A DNA stretch of 64,000 nt from Alphaproteobacteria bacterium (lineage in GTDB: Bacteria > Pseudomonadota > Alphaproteobacteria > Oceanibaculales > Oceanibaculaceae): assembly GCA_018823745.1 (NCBI GenBank), contig JAHJHR010000012.1, positions 372,001 through 436,000 on the forward strand, written 5' to 3'. Of this stretch, positions 1 through 9,019 are shown one piece after another (the first letter of the stretch is position 1; each line of letters starts with the position of its first letter). The notes under the pieces are model-generated. The model worked only from the letters and a program-made list of their open reading frames with translations. It made no database searches and was not told where the DNA came from. The position numbers and the translations under genes were made by a program.

Positions 1-48
1 AGCAGCGGCGACTCGGCGGGCAATGAGGTCCATCTTTACGTTCGCTGA
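1..48 (+). CDS. C-terminal fragment of an upstream gene (unidentified)
   Basis: Frame 1 is open from the window edge to a TGA at 46-48 and would encode the last 15 residues of a protein ending in HLYVR. It lies 32 bases before a strong terminator on the same strand, which fits the end of a transcription unit. Nothing in so short a piece identifies the protein, so this is a positional inference only. Confidence 0.35.
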   Translation, partial: SSGDSAGNEVHLYVR

Positions 49-80
49 TCGGCGCTGACCGGCACCGATATCGGAATGGA

Positions 81-113
81 GCCGGCGCCCTTCGGGGCGC
101 CGGCTTTCTTTTT
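81..113 (+). terminator. Rho-independent terminator
   Basis: A perfect 10-bp GC-rich stem (81-90 with 95-104) closes a TTCG tetraloop and is followed by TTTCTTTTT. UUCG loops are unusually stable in RNA. It ends the transcription unit entering from the left and isolates gpt from it. Confidence 0.9.
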
Positions 114-161
114 GGGCCGGTCTTGTCTATAGCTGCCGGCTGACCTGCTGGAGGATACGCC

Positions 162-659
162 GTGTCCAACGCCACCCCCGAAAAGGCCTTCCTGGTATCC
201 TGGGAGGAGTTGCATCGCAACGCCAAGGCGCTGGCCTGGCGGCTGATGGATATCGGCCCCTGGACAGGCGTCGTCGCCATTGCCCGCGGCGGGCTGGTGC
301 CGGCCGCCATCGTCGCGCGCGAACTGGAAATCCGGCTGGTCGATACGGTGTGCATCGCCAGCTATGACGACCACAAGGAACTCGGCAAACAAAGTAGCCT
401 GACCATCCTGAAAGGCGTGGCCGGCGATGGCGCCGGGCTGCTGGTCATCGACGATCTGGTCGATACCGGTGTGACCGCACAGGCGGTGCGCGGCATGCTG
501 CCCCGGGCGCATATCGCTACGGTCTACGCCAAACCGCGCGGCCGGCCGCTGGTCGATACCTTCATCACCGAGGTCAGCCAGGATACCTGGATCTATTTCC
601 CCTGGGATCTGGAGGCCCAGCCGATACAGCCCATCGCGCTGGCCCGCAAACCACGCTAA
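162..659 (+). CDS. gpt: Xanthine (-guanine) phosphoribosyltransferase
   Basis: This purine-salvage enzyme transfers phosphoribosyl from PRPP to xanthine or guanine, giving XMP or GMP. The 165-residue length is normal for Gpt. The PRPP-binding loop [13 protein letters not shown] is at about residues 94-106, and an ARGGLVPA loop near 41-48 forms the other side of the active site. The start is GTG, supported by a GGAGG at 150-154 seven bases upstream. The gene follows a terminator and precedes ggt by about 75 bases, so it is probably the first gene of a short plus-strand run. Base preference (xanthine, guanine or hypoxanthine) cannot be told from sequence alone. Confidence 0.93.
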   Translation: MSNATPEKAFLVSWEELHRNAKALAWRLMDIGPWTGVVAIARGGLVPAAIVARELEIRLVDTVCIASYDDHKELGKQSSLTILKGVAGDGAGLLVIDDLVDTGVTAQAVRGMLPRAHIATVYAKPRGRPLVDTFITEVSQDTWIYFPWDLEAQPIQPIALARKPR

Positions 660-735
660 CCCTCGCGAGCACCCAAGCCTGTTCCCCCGGCCCGTGCCGG
701 GCGCTATTGTCAGCCGGCACCGGATTGGAGACACC

Positions 736-2439
736 ATGCGTCACCTGCTGACGATCTTCCTGGCCCTGCTTCTTCTCACCGCCGCCGCCCCTGCCGAGGC
801 ATCCTCGCCGGCGCGGGCGCAGAAATTCATGATCGCCACCGCCAATCCGATGGCGACCGAGGCCGGCCTGAAAATACTGCGCGCCGGCGGCTCGGCGGTT
901 GATGCCGCCATCGCCGCGCAGATGGTACTGGCTCTGGTGGAGCCGCAATCCTCCGGCATTGGCGGCGGGGCCTTCCTGGTGCATTTCAACCGCCAGCAGG
1001 GCGCCACCACCAGCTATGACGGCCGCGAGACCGCCCCCGCCGCAGCCACGCCCGACCGCTTCATGGGACCGGATGGCAAGCCGCTCTCGTATTTCGATGC
1101 CGTGGTCGGCGGCCGGTCGGTCGGCGTGCCCGGCACGTTGCGCGTTTTGGAACTGGCGCATCGGAATCATGGAGTCCTGCCCTGGGCGCGGCTGTTCGAA
1201 GATGCCATCCGGCTGGCCGAGGAGGGCTTTCCTGTCCCGCCGCGCATGGCCGATGCTCTGACGCGCGAGAAGCACCTGATCCAGGAGGCCGCCCGCGCTT
1301 ATTTCCACAAACCGGATGGCACGCTTTGGGCCGCCGGGGAGAGTCTGCGCAACCCGGCTCTGGCCGACACGCTGCGCCGGGTCGCCGAGGGCGGGCCGGA
1401 GGCCTTCTATACCGGTCCCATCGCCCAGGACATCGTCGATGCCATCACCCAGGCACCGCGCAATCCGGGCGACATGACACTGGCCGATCTGGCCGGCTAT
1501 GAGGCCAAGGAAAGGCCGGCCGTCTGTGGCCCCTATCGGCAGTTCGAGGTGTGCGGCATGGGGCCGCCCAGCAGTGGCGCGCTGACCATGCTGATGAGCC
1601 TCGCCATGCTGGAACGCTTCGATTTGCCCGGCCAGACGCCGCTCTCGGTCGATGCCGCCCACTGGATTCTGGAAGCCCAGCGTCTCGCCTATGCCGATCG
1701 CGGGCTGTATATGGCCGACAGCGATTTCGTCGATGTGCCGATGGAAGGGCTGCTGGATCGCGGCTATCTGGCCGGGCGGGCAGCGCTGATCGATCCCGCC
1801 CGCAGCACCGGCGCGGCGGCACAGCCCGGCGAGGTGCCACGCAAGCGGACGCAGGATTTTGCCCCGGATTCGGCGCTGGAACTGCCGGCGACCAGCCACC
1901 TCGCCATTGTCGATGGCGAAGGCAATGCCCTGTCCATGACCACCACCATCGAGGCGGTGTTCGGCTCACGCCTGATGGTGCGCGGCTTCCTGCTGAACAA
2001 CGAGCTGACCGATTTCTCCTTCCGCCCGGACATCGATGGCAAGCCGGTCGCCAACCGGGTGGAGCCGGGCAAGCGCTCGCGCAGCTCGATGTCGCCGACA
2101 CTGGTCTTCGATGGTGACGATAAATTGCGCCTCGTTGTCGGCTCGCCCGGCGGCTCGCAGATCATCAATTACGTCATGAAGACTGTTATCGGCGTGCTGG
2201 ATTGGGGGCTCGACCCGCAAGCCGCCATCGCCCTGCCGAATATCTCCAACCGCAACGGCGCCAGCGAGATCGAGCGCCGTGCCGATGCCGATGCACTGGC
2301 CGAGGCACTGGCGGCGCGCGGCCACAGAATCGACCGCGGATCGCTGGTCAGCGGCCTGCAGGCGATCCAGATTCTGCCCGACGGCACCCTGCTGGGCGGC
2401 GCCGATCCGCGCCGCGACAGCCTGGCCGCCGGCGACTGA
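736..2439 (+). CDS. ggt: Gamma-glutamyltransferase (glutathione hydrolase precursor)
   Basis: This periplasmic N-terminal nucleophile hydrolase cleaves the gamma-glutamyl bond of glutathione and related peptides or transfers it to acceptors. The protein is made as one 567-residue chain that cuts itself just before a threonine. That threonine is expected at about residue 386, in the sequence TSHLAIVDGEGNALS. The oxyanion motif GSPGG comes later in the small subunit. A hydrophobic signal peptide ending near AEA occupies the first 22 residues. I chose the ATG at 736, which has a GGAG five bases upstream, over the GTG at 694, because the later start places the signal peptide at the terminus. Confidence 0.93.
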   Translation: MRHLLTIFLALLLLTAAAPAEASSPARAQKFMIATANPMATEAGLKILRAGGSAVDAAIAAQMVLALVEPQSSGIGGGAFLVHFNRQQGATTSYDGRETAPAAATPDRFMGPDGKPLSYFDAVVGGRSVGVPGTLRVLELAHRNHGVLPWARLFEDAIRLAEEGFPVPPRMADALTREKHLIQEAARAYFHKPDGTLWAAGESLRNPALADTLRRVAEGGPEAFYTGPIAQDIVDAITQAPRNPGDMTLADLAGYEAKERPAVCGPYRQFEVCGMGPPSSGALTMLMSLAMLERFDLPGQTPLSVDAAHWILEAQRLAYADRGLYMADSDFVDVPMEGLLDRGYLAGRAALIDPARSTGAAAQPGEVPRKRTQDFAPDSALELPATSHLAIVDGEGNALSMTTTIEAVFGSRLMVRGFLLNNELTDFSFRPDIDGKPVANRVEPGKRSRSSMSPTLVFDGDDKLRLVVGSPGGSQIINYVMKTVIGVLDWGLDPQAAIALPNISNRNGASEIERRADADALAEALAARGHRIDRGSLVSGLQAIQILPDGTLLGGADPRRDSLAAGD

Positions 2440-2462
2440 ACCCCGACATTCCAGAAAAGATC

Positions 2463-3641
2463 ATGCATCCCACCATCACGCTTACCACCGGCCGCGACAA
2501 CCGCCTGCGCGGCGGCCATCCCTGGCTCTATGCCAATGAAATCCAGATGACCCCGGCGCTGAAGGAATTGCCGCCCGGCAGCCTGGTCACCCTGGCCGAT
2601 GCCCGGGGCGACAAGCTGGGCACCGCCTTCTTCAACCCGAAGCCGCTGATCGTCGCCCGGCTGCTCGACCCGCGCCCGAACCTGGCCATCGATGCCGGTT
2701 TCCTGCGCGACCGGCTGGCGGCGGCGCTGGCCCTGCGTGACCGGCTGTTCGACGCGCCCTATTACCGGCTGGTCCATGCCGAGGCCGACCGCCTGCCGGG
2801 GCTGGTCATCGACCGCTTCGGCGATGCCCTGACCGTGCAGATGAACAGCGCCGGCATGGACCGGCTGGAAGCCCCGCTGATCGAGGCGCTGACCGATTTG
2901 CTGCACCCGGCGCGCATCATCCTGCGCAATGACAGCCATGCCCGCACGCTGGAAGGGCTGGACACGCATGTCCGTGCCGCATTGGGCGGGGAGGGGCCAA
3001 TCGAGCTGGTGGAGAATGGCACGCGCTTCCGCTGCGATCCGCTGGGCGGGCAGAAGACCGGCTGGTTCTACGACCAGCGCGACAACCGCGCCTTTGTCGC
3101 CCGGATGGCGCAGGGCAAGCGGCTGATCGATGTCTATGCCTATATCGGCGGCTTCGGGATCGAGGCGGCGATGGCCGGCGCGGCCGAGGTCACGCTGGTC
3201 GACCGCTCCGCACCGGCAATGGAGCTGGCGGCACAGACGGCGGCGCTGAACGGCGTCGGCGAGCGCGTCACCTGCACTGTCGGCGATGCCTTCCAGGAGC
3301 TGGAGCAGCGCGCCTCGGCGAAGGAAGTCTTCGATGTCGTGGTCTGCGACCCGCCGGCCTTCGTGAAATCGAAGAAGGATCTGGCCGGCGGCCTGCGCGC
3401 CTATCAGAAGATGGCGCGGCTGGCCGCCCCGCTGGTGGCACCGGGTGGTATCCTTTTTGCCGCGTCCTGCTCGCATAACGCGCCGGAGGAGGAATTCGCC
3501 AAGCAGATCGGCATCGGCCTGTCCAAGGCCGGGCGCAGCGGGCGCATCCTGCGCCAAGCCGGCGCCGGGCCGGATCATCCGGTCCATCCCTTCCTGCGTG
3601 AAAGCGCCTATCTGAAATCCCTGACCCTGCAACTCGACTGA
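2463..3641 (+). CDS. rlmI: Class I rRNA (cytosine-C5) methyltransferase, RlmI family
   Basis: The protein is a predicted SAM-dependent methyltransferase of 23S rRNA cytosine (m5C1962 in E. coli). The 392 residues match the family: an N-terminal PUA-like domain (the LRGGHPWLY segment), an EEHEE-like linker, and a Rossmann methyltransferase domain. That domain has the SAM motif [10 protein letters not shown], motif IV CDPPAF, and the SCSHN motif carrying the catalytic cysteine. The open frame extends far upstream inside ggt, so the ATG at 2463, which begins at the conserved N-terminus, is the sensible start. Its Shine-Dalgarno is weak. The gene begins 23 bases after ggt and is followed closely by recR, suggesting co-transcription. 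The exact target base is inferred from the family. Confidence 0.85.
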   Translation: MHPTITLTTGRDNRLRGGHPWLYANEIQMTPALKELPPGSLVTLADARGDKLGTAFFNPKPLIVARLLDPRPNLAIDAGFLRDRLAAALALRDRLFDAPYYRLVHAEADRLPGLVIDRFGDALTVQMNSAGMDRLEAPLIEALTDLLHPARIILRNDSHARTLEGLDTHVRAALGGEGPIELVENGTRFRCDPLGGQKTGWFYDQRDNRAFVARMAQGKRLIDVYAYIGGFGIEAAMAGAAEVTLVDRSAPAMELAAQTAALNGVGERVTCTVGDAFQELEQRASAKEVFDVVVCDPPAFVKSKKDLAGGLRAYQKMARLAAPLVAPGGILFAASCSHNAPEEEFAKQIGIGLSKAGRSGRILRQAGAGPDHPVHPFLRESAYLKSLTLQLD

Positions 3642-3652
3642 GACGACAGACC

Positions 3653-4246
3653 ATGCTCGGAGCGGAGATTGAAAAGCTGATCCAGTTGCTGGCCCGCCTG
3701 CCGGGCCTGGGGCCGCGCTCCGCCCGGCGCGCCGCCCTGCAATTGCTGAAGCGCAAGGAGGCCCTGATGCTGCCGCTGGCCGAGGCGATGGCCGAGGCGG
3801 CGGCCACCGTGCGCAGCTGCTCGGTCTGCGGCAGCTTCGACACCCAGAACCCCTGCGGCGTGTGCCGGGACGAGCGCCGCGACCCGTCGATCCTGTGCGT
3901 CGTCGAGGAAGTCTCCGATGTCTGGGCGCTGGAACGCGCCAGCGCCTTCAAGGGCCGTTACCATGTGCTGGGCGGCACGCTCTCGGCGCTGGACGGCATC
4001 GGGCCGGAGGATCTGAACATCGCCAGCCTGGTCCGCCGCGCCAGCGACCCGGCCGTGGTCGAGGTAATCCTGGCAATGGACGCGACAGTCGATGGCCAGA
4101 CCACGGCGCACTACATCACCGACCGCCTGGCCGACGCCCAGGTCGCGATCTCCCGCCTGGCCCATGGCGTGCCGGTCGGCGGCGAACTGGATTATCTGGA
4201 TGACGGCACCCTGACCACGGCGCTTAAGGCGCGGCGGCCGGTATAG
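3653..4246 (+). CDS. recR: Recombination mediator RecR
   Basis: RecR forms a DNA-clamp ring and works with RecO (and RecF) to load RecA at gaps during recombinational repair. The 197-residue protein has the family layout: a helix-hairpin-helix around [15 protein letters not shown], a four-cysteine zinc finger (CSVC and CGVC, residues 61-75), a Toprim domain starting [10 protein letters not shown], and a C-terminal Walker B-like strand. It starts 11 bases after the rRNA methyltransferase. In many proteobacteria recR follows dnaX and an ybaB gene; here it does not. The converging rmuC gene ends 10 bases away. Confidence 0.95.
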   Translation: MLGAEIEKLIQLLARLPGLGPRSARRAALQLLKRKEALMLPLAEAMAEAAATVRSCSVCGSFDTQNPCGVCRDERRDPSILCVVEEVSDVWALERASAFKGRYHVLGGTLSALDGIGPEDLNIASLVRRASDPAVVEVILAMDATVDGQTTAHYITDRLADAQVAISRLAHGVPVGGELDYLDDGTLTTALKARRPV

Positions 4247-4256
4247 GCAGGCGGCC

Positions 4257-5447
4257 CTATTCCCCGGCCAGCCGCTCCGTCGGGGCGGGGACCAGCTGCG
4301 GGGCCTCGTCGGGGCCGAGCTGCAATTCCTCGATCCGGCCGGCGCGCTTGGTCACCTTGTCGGTCGAGATGCGGATCTGCCGGACATCCTCATTGGCCTG
4401 GTTGAAATGGGTCTGCAGCTTGCCGACTCGCTCATCCAGCCGGTCGACATCGGTGGCCAGCAGCATCACCTCGCGCTGGATGACGCCGGCCTGCTCGCGC
4501 ATCCGTGCGTCCTTCAGCACGGCGCGCACGGTGTTCAGCGTCGCCATCAGCGTGGTCGGGGAGACGATCCACACCTTTTCCCGGTAGGACAGATCGACAA
4601 TGTCACCCAGATTGGCGTGCAGCTCGGCATAGACCGCCTCTGACGGCAGGAACATCAGCGCCGAATCCGCCGTCTCGCCGGGCACGATGTAGCGCTCGCG
4701 GATGTCGCGCACATGCTTCAGCACTGCCGCGCCCAGCGCCTTGCGGGCGACAGCGCGGGCGGCATCATCGCCGGCATTCTGCAAAGCGCGATAGCTTTCC
4801 AGCGGGAATTTCGCATCAATGCCGATGGGGCCGGGCGGGTTGGGCAGGATCAGCAGGCAATCGACCCGCCTTCCATCACCGATCTGGGCCTGGAAGCTGT
4901 AGGCGTTGGGCGGCAGGATCGCCTGCACCAGATTTTCCAGCTGCACCTCGCCGAAGGCACCGCGCGCCTGTTTGTTCGACAATATGTCCTGCAGGCCCAC
5001 CACCTGGGTCGACAGCTCGGTGATGTTCTTCTGCGCCGCATCGATGACGGCCAGCCGCTCCTTCAGCTCGGTCAGCGACTGGGTCGACTGGGTCGAGCTT
5101 TTATCCAGCGTTTCGCCAATGCGCTTGGTCATATCGGCCAGCCGGTCCTCGACCGATTTCGACAGCTGGCGTTCCTGCGCCTGCATCTGCTGGGCGAGGC
5201 GCGCCTGCGCTGCTGCCTGGCTTTCGGCCAGCTGGCCCAGCCTGCCGGCCAGCTCCGCCTGCGCCGTCGCCAGCCTTTCGGCCATCAGCGCGGCCTGCGC
5301 CTGGGCCTGATTCTGCGCGGCGATTTCCGCCTCGCTCGGGCCGCGCCGGTCACGCAAAGCCAAATAGACAGCCAGAACCAGCGCCACCAAGGCGGCAGCA
5401 CCGGCCAGGATCATGACGAATTGCGGATCGAGGGAGTCAAGCATCAT
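4257..5447 (-). CDS. rmuC: DNA recombination protein RmuC
   Basis: RmuC proteins limit inversion between short inverted repeats and carry a nuclease-like fold. The 396-residue protein begins with one transmembrane segment (about residues 9-28), followed by a long Ala/Gln/Glu-rich coiled coil (about 35-130) and the conserved RmuC domain, with the segments IDAKFPLE and FLPSEAVYAEL and a C-terminal KLQTHF helix. The N-terminal anchor should hold it at the inner membrane. It converges on recR, with 10 bases between the stops and no obvious hairpin in the gap. The biochemical role of the family is poorly known. Confidence 0.9.
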   Translation of the reverse strand: MMLDSLDPQFVMILAGAAALVALVLAVYLALRDRRGPSEAEIAAQNQAQAQAALMAERLATAQAELAGRLGQLAESQAAAQARLAQQMQAQERQLSKSVEDRLADMTKRIGETLDKSSTQSTQSLTELKERLAVIDAAQKNITELSTQVVGLQDILSNKQARGAFGEVQLENLVQAILPPNAYSFQAQIGDGRRVDCLLILPNPPGPIGIDAKFPLESYRALQNAGDDAARAVARKALGAAVLKHVRDIRERYIVPGETADSALMFLPSEAVYAELHANLGDIVDLSYREKVWIVSPTTLMATLNTVRAVLKDARMREQAGVIQREVMLLATDVDRLDERVGKLQTHFNQANEDVRQIRISTDKVTKRAGRIEELQLGPDEAPQLVPAPTERLAGE

Positions 5448-5600
5448 GCCTACTGTATATCGTGGTCTGGGCGCAGGCGTCTACCAATAGGGCGGGGCCG
5501 GGGACTGTCAGGCCTGCGACGGGCGAGAGCAAAAGACGCTCTGCGCTTGACGCTTCATCCGCCCCTGCTTAGGTAATGGCCCTGACGCTACTTTATGTGA

Positions 5601-6140
5601 ATGGTTTCCATCATGGCCGTGCTGCCCCTCGTTGTCGCCCCCGATCCGCGCCTGAAGAAGAAGGCGCAGTCTGTCGAACGCGTGGACGATACGATCCGCA
5701 AGCAGATGGATGACATGCTGGAAACCATGTATGCGGAAAATGGCCTGGGGCTGGCGGCCCCGCAGGTCGGTATCTCCAACCGCGTCATCGTCATGGATAT
5801 CGCGCGCAGGGACGAGGAGCCGATCATCTTCAAGATGGCGAATCCCGAGGTGATCTGGGAATCGCCCGAACTGAAAAGCTATGAGGAAGGCTGCCTGTCG
5901 GTGCCGGAGCATTACGCCGATGTCGAGCGGCCGGCCCGGATCAAGCTGCGCTATCTGGATTACGAGAATGAAATCCGCGAGATCGAGGCCGATGATGTGC
6001 TTGCGGTCTGCGTCCAGCACGAGATCGATCATCTGAACGGCATCCTGTTCATCGACCATCTCTCGGCACTGAAGCGCAACATCATCGCGCGCAAGCTGGT
6101 GAAGGCGAAGAAGGCCGCGGCAGAACCCGCTGCCGTTTGA
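5601..6140 (+). CDS. def: Peptide deformylase
   Basis: The enzyme removes the formyl group from the N-terminal methionine of nascent proteins. All three metal-site motifs are present: [15 protein letters not shown] (metal-binding Cys) and HEIDH (two His ligands and the catalytic Glu). The 179-residue length is standard. The start could be ATG 5601 or ATG 5613; the second fits the usual N-terminus of the family slightly better. The gene overlaps fmt by a single base, so the enzymes that add and remove the formyl group are translationally coupled, as in many bacteria. Confidence 0.96.
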   Translation: MVSIMAVLPLVVAPDPRLKKKAQSVERVDDTIRKQMDDMLETMYAENGLGLAAPQVGISNRVIVMDIARRDEEPIIFKMANPEVIWESPELKSYEEGCLSVPEHYADVERPARIKLRYLDYENEIREIEADDVLAVCVQHEIDHLNGILFIDHLSALKRNIIARKLVKAKKAAAEPAAV

Positions 6141-7063
6141 TGACCCGCCTGCGTCTCGCCTTCATGGGCACGCCGGACTTCTCGGTGCCGGCCTTGCAGG
6201 CGCTGATCGGGGCCGGGCACGACATCGCCGCCGTCTATTCCCAGCCGCCGCGCCCCGCCGGCCGGGGCCAGAAACTCACCCCCTCGCCGGTGCACGCCTT
6301 TGCCGAGGCGCAGGGCATCGCGGTGCACACGCCGAAAACCCTGCGCAGCCCGGAAGCGCAGGCGGAATTCGCGGCGCTGGGTCTGGATTGCGCTGTCGTG
6401 GTCGCCTATGGGCTGATCCTGCCGAAAGCGATTCTGGATGCGCCCCGGCTGGGCTGCGTGAACATCCACGCCTCGCTGCTGCCGCGCTGGCGCGGTGCCG
6501 CGCCGATCCAGCGCGCCATCCAGGCCGGCGACAGCGAAAGCGGTGTCACCATCATGCAGATGGATGAGGGGCTGGATACCGGCCCGATGCTGCTGCGCGA
6601 GACTGTGCCGATCACGCCGCAGACCACCGGTCAGGTCCTGCATGACGCGCTCTCCGCACTGGGCGGGCGGATGATCGTGACCGCCCTGGAGGGGCTGGCT
6701 GACGGCACGCTGAGCGCCACACCGCAGCCGGAGACGGGCGTTACCTATGCGGCCAAGCTGAGCAAGGAAGAAGCGCTGATCGACTGGACGAAGCCGGCGG
6801 TCGAGCTGGAACGGCAAATCCGTGCCTTCGATCCCTGGCCGGGCAGCTTCTTGCTGCATCAGGGCGAGCGGCTGAAAGTGCTGGCGGCCGAACTGGCCGG
6901 GGGCAGCGGCCCGCCCGGCACGCTTCTCGACGACCATCTGACCGTCGCCTGCGGGGAAGCCGCGTTGCGCCTCACCCGCCTGCAACGGCCCGGCAAGGGG
7001 GCCATGACGGCCGAGGCGCTGCTGCGCGGTTATGCCCTGCCGAAGGGAAGCCTGCTGGGCTAG
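6140..7063 (+). CDS. fmt: Methionyl-tRNA formyltransferase
   Basis: Fmt transfers a formyl group from 10-formyl-THF to Met-tRNA(fMet) for initiation. The 307-residue protein has the N-terminal formyltransferase domain with the signature [17 protein letters not shown] and the loop [17 protein letters not shown], then the C-terminal OB-like tRNA-binding domain ([11 protein letters not shown] onward). The ATG at 6140 shares its first base with the def stop codon; an in-frame TTG lies three bases earlier. Its 3' end overlaps the antisense PAS_5 gene by four bases. Confidence 0.96.
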   Translation: MTRLRLAFMGTPDFSVPALQALIGAGHDIAAVYSQPPRPAGRGQKLTPSPVHAFAEAQGIAVHTPKTLRSPEAQAEFAALGLDCAVVVAYGLILPKAILDAPRLGCVNIHASLLPRWRGAAPIQRAIQAGDSESGVTIMQMDEGLDTGPMLLRETVPITPQTTGQVLHDALSALGGRMIVTALEGLADGTLSATPQPETGVTYAAKLSKEEALIDWTKPAVELERQIRAFDPWPGSFLLHQGERLKVLAAELAGGSGPPGTLLDDHLTVACGEAALRLTRLQRPGKGAMTAEALLRGYALPKGSLLG

Positions 7064-7596
7064 GCCAGCATCAGGGCGGGTTCGCGGCGCAGCGGCTGCA
7101 GCTTATCCCGGTTCACGGCACCGACCGCGTTCGGCCTGAAATACTGCACGACGGCGCCCAGAAGATGCGTCACCTGCTGTTCCGCACCGAAGGGCAGCAA
7201 CAGCCGCGAATACCGAAACACCGCGCCGGGGGTCTCAAATCCGCTCTTCGAATAGAAAGGCGTGCCCAGGGCCGATACCCGCAGCATCTGGGTAAACACG
7301 GCAGATGACAATGTCGCAGGCGTCAGCTCGCGCACGCTTTTCCCGGCGACCCGGCTGCCATAGAACCCCTGAACCTTCTCGCCGGCCAGACGGATCATGA
7401 AATCGGTCGGATTGCGCTTCACCTCGATCAGGTAGACCCGGTCGAGCGGGAAGGGGAGAAGGACGGGATCAAGCTGCTCCCGGCGGGGCAGCGGCATCTC
7501 CGCCTTGAGATCGTGCCAGTGGCGCAGTAGCGTGCGCAGCTCCGGCTCAATGATGTCTTCTTCACCGGCGTTACGCGCCAGTGTCTGCGATTCCAT
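7060..7596 (-). CDS. PAS_5-type PAS domain protein
   Basis: The 178-residue protein resembles the PAS_5 (DUF1488-unrelated, PF07310-type) family common in Rhodospirillales and relatives. Recognisable features are an N-terminal helix with [22 protein letters not shown], the core [20 protein letters not shown], and the [12 protein letters not shown] segment typical of these proteins. No output domain is attached, so it is a stand-alone sensor or a protein-interaction module; its ligand is unknown. It lies antisense between fmt and truA, with its stop inside the fmt stop codon, and is transcribed divergently from truA. Confidence 0.7.
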   Translation of the reverse strand: MESQTLARNAGEEDIIEPELRTLLRHWHDLKAEMPLPRREQLDPVLLPFPLDRVYLIEVKRNPTDFMIRLAGEKVQGFYGSRVAGKSVRELTPATLSSAVFTQMLRVSALGTPFYSKSGFETPGAVFRYSRLLLPFGAEQQVTHLLGAVVQYFRPNAVGAVNRDKLQPLRREPALMLA

Positions 7597-7660
7597 TTTT
7601 ATTCACTACCTCCAACCTCCGGGAAAATTCCCCCTGGCCAGCGGAGAATGACGCCGGCCA

Positions 7661-7708
7661 GGCTGACAAATCGTTAAGCTTGGCTGACAAACAACGAAGT
7701 GCGACAAA
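7661..7708. repeat. Direct repeats in the PAS_5/truA divergent region
   Basis: GGCTGACAAA occurs twice, at 7661-7670 and 7682-7691, starting 21 bases (two helical turns) apart. A partial third copy, GCGACAAA, lies at 7701-7708. They sit between the divergent PAS_5 and truA starts and could be a regulator binding site, but no regulator is identified. Confidence 0.4.
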
Positions 7709-7714
7709 CTGCGC

Positions 7715-8461
7715 ATGCCGAGATATCGCCTTACCCTCGAATATGACGGCCGGCCCTATGTCGGCTGGCAACGCCAGGAAAATGGATATTCCGTCCAGGA
7801 AGCGCTGGAGCGCGCCGCCTTCGGCCTGACCGGTAGGGCCACCCCTACCGTTGCCGCCGGACGCACCGATTCCGGCGTGCATGCCACCGGCCAGGTCTGC
7901 CATCTGGATATCGAACGGGATTTCGCACCCGACCGGCTGCGCGCCGCGCTGAACGCCTATCTGAAGGATGAAAGCGTGGTGGTGCTGCAGGCCGCGCGGG
8001 CAGGGGAGGATTTCAACGCCCGGTTTTCCGCGACGGGACGGGCCTATCTCTACCGCATCCTCAATCGCCGGGCGCAGCCGACGCTGGATAAGGGTCGGGT
8101 CTGGTGGCACCCCCGCACGCTGGATGCCGATGCGATGCACGAGGCCGCGCGGGTGCTGCTCGGCACGCATGATTTTTCCAGCTTCCGGGCCACTGAATGC
8201 CAGGCGGCCAGCCCGGTTAAGACGCTGGACCGGCTGGATGTCGTCCGGGTCGGGGATGAGGTGCAGATGATCGTTGAAGCGCGGTCCTTCCTGCATCACC
8301 AGGTGCGCAATTTCGCCGGCAGCCTGGCCCTTGTCGGCTGCGGCAAATGGAGCGCCGGTGATCTGCAGCAAGCGCTGGAGGCACGGGATCGCCGCCTGGG
8401 CGGGCCGACCGCCCCGCCAGACGGGCTGTATCTGACCCGCGTCGAGTATCCCCCGGCCTAG
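7715..8461 (+). CDS. truA: tRNA pseudouridine(38-40) synthase TruA
   Basis: TruA isomerises uridines 38, 39 and 40 in the anticodon arm of many tRNAs. The 248-residue length is typical. The catalytic aspartate is Asp52 in GRTDSGVHATGQ, and the later motifs FHATGRAYLYRI-like (here SATGRAYLYRIL) and SFLHHQVRNFAGSL are present. The start codon ATG at 7715 is the beginning of the conserved PRYRLTLEYDG strand. In many relatives truA follows fmt directly; here a PAS_5 gene on the other strand separates them. The stop overlaps a converging membrane-protein gene by four bases. Confidence 0.95.
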   Translation: MPRYRLTLEYDGRPYVGWQRQENGYSVQEALERAAFGLTGRATPTVAAGRTDSGVHATGQVCHLDIERDFAPDRLRAALNAYLKDESVVVLQAARAGEDFNARFSATGRAYLYRILNRRAQPTLDKGRVWWHPRTLDADAMHEAARVLLGTHDFSSFRATECQAASPVKTLDRLDVVRVGDEVQMIVEARSFLHHQVRNFAGSLALVGCGKWSAGDLQQALEARDRRLGGPTAPPDGLYLTRVEYPPA

Positions 8462-9018
8462 CTGCCGATCCCGCCGATCCCTCGGACCAGCAGGCCGACG
8501 ACGAGATCGGCAAAGACCACGGCAGCGGCGGCCCCGCCGCTGATCTCCAGCCCGACCCGCGCGATGTACCATTGATAGGCCAGGATCAGGAGGAAGGCGG
8601 CGATGGTCACGAAGGAGGCGACCCCCGCCGGCACCAGCCCGGCAACGGACAGCACGGTGACGAACAGGAATATGGCGATCTGCCAGACCCCGGCCCAGTT
8701 ATACGGCACCATGTAGTCGTAATACCGGTCGGACCGGGCCAGCATCTCCGCGACATAGACCATCACCAGCGGAAAGGCGAGCCAGGACACGGCATAGACC
8801 ATGGCTTCGGCCAGCAGCCGCCCGAGGCCCAGATCTGTCGCGCCGGTGAAATACAGCAACCCGAAATGCGCCGGTGCCGCGATGGCGGCGGCGAAGAAGC
8901 TTTTCCAGAAACCGTCATAGGAACGGTCGAAGAAATTCAGCCCGCTGCGATCCAGCCGGGCCAGGCGCAGCGCGCCATACAGCGCCGCGGTGATCTCCGG
9001 CTGGCTGGGAATCGCCAT
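8458..9018 (-). CDS. Polytopic membrane protein of unknown function
   Basis: The 186-residue protein contains about five hydrophobic segments: roughly residues 38-60, 66-95, 105-128, 132-150 and 160-180. It resembles small uncharacterised inner-membrane proteins and has no catalytic motif I can name. It is the last gene of the rpmH-to-dapE minus-strand run, starting one base after the dapE stop, so it is probably translationally coupled to dapE. I cannot assign a function. Confidence 0.7.
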   Translation of the reverse strand: MAIPSQPEITAALYGALRLARLDRSGLNFFDRSYDGFWKSFFAAAIAAPAHFGLLYFTGATDLGLGRLLAEAMVYAVSWLAFPLVMVYVAEMLARSDRYYDYMVPYNWAGVWQIAIFLFVTVLSVAGLVPAGVASFVTIAAFLLILAYQWYIARVGLEISGGAAAAVVFADLVVGLLVRGIGGIGS

Positions 9019-9019
9019 G

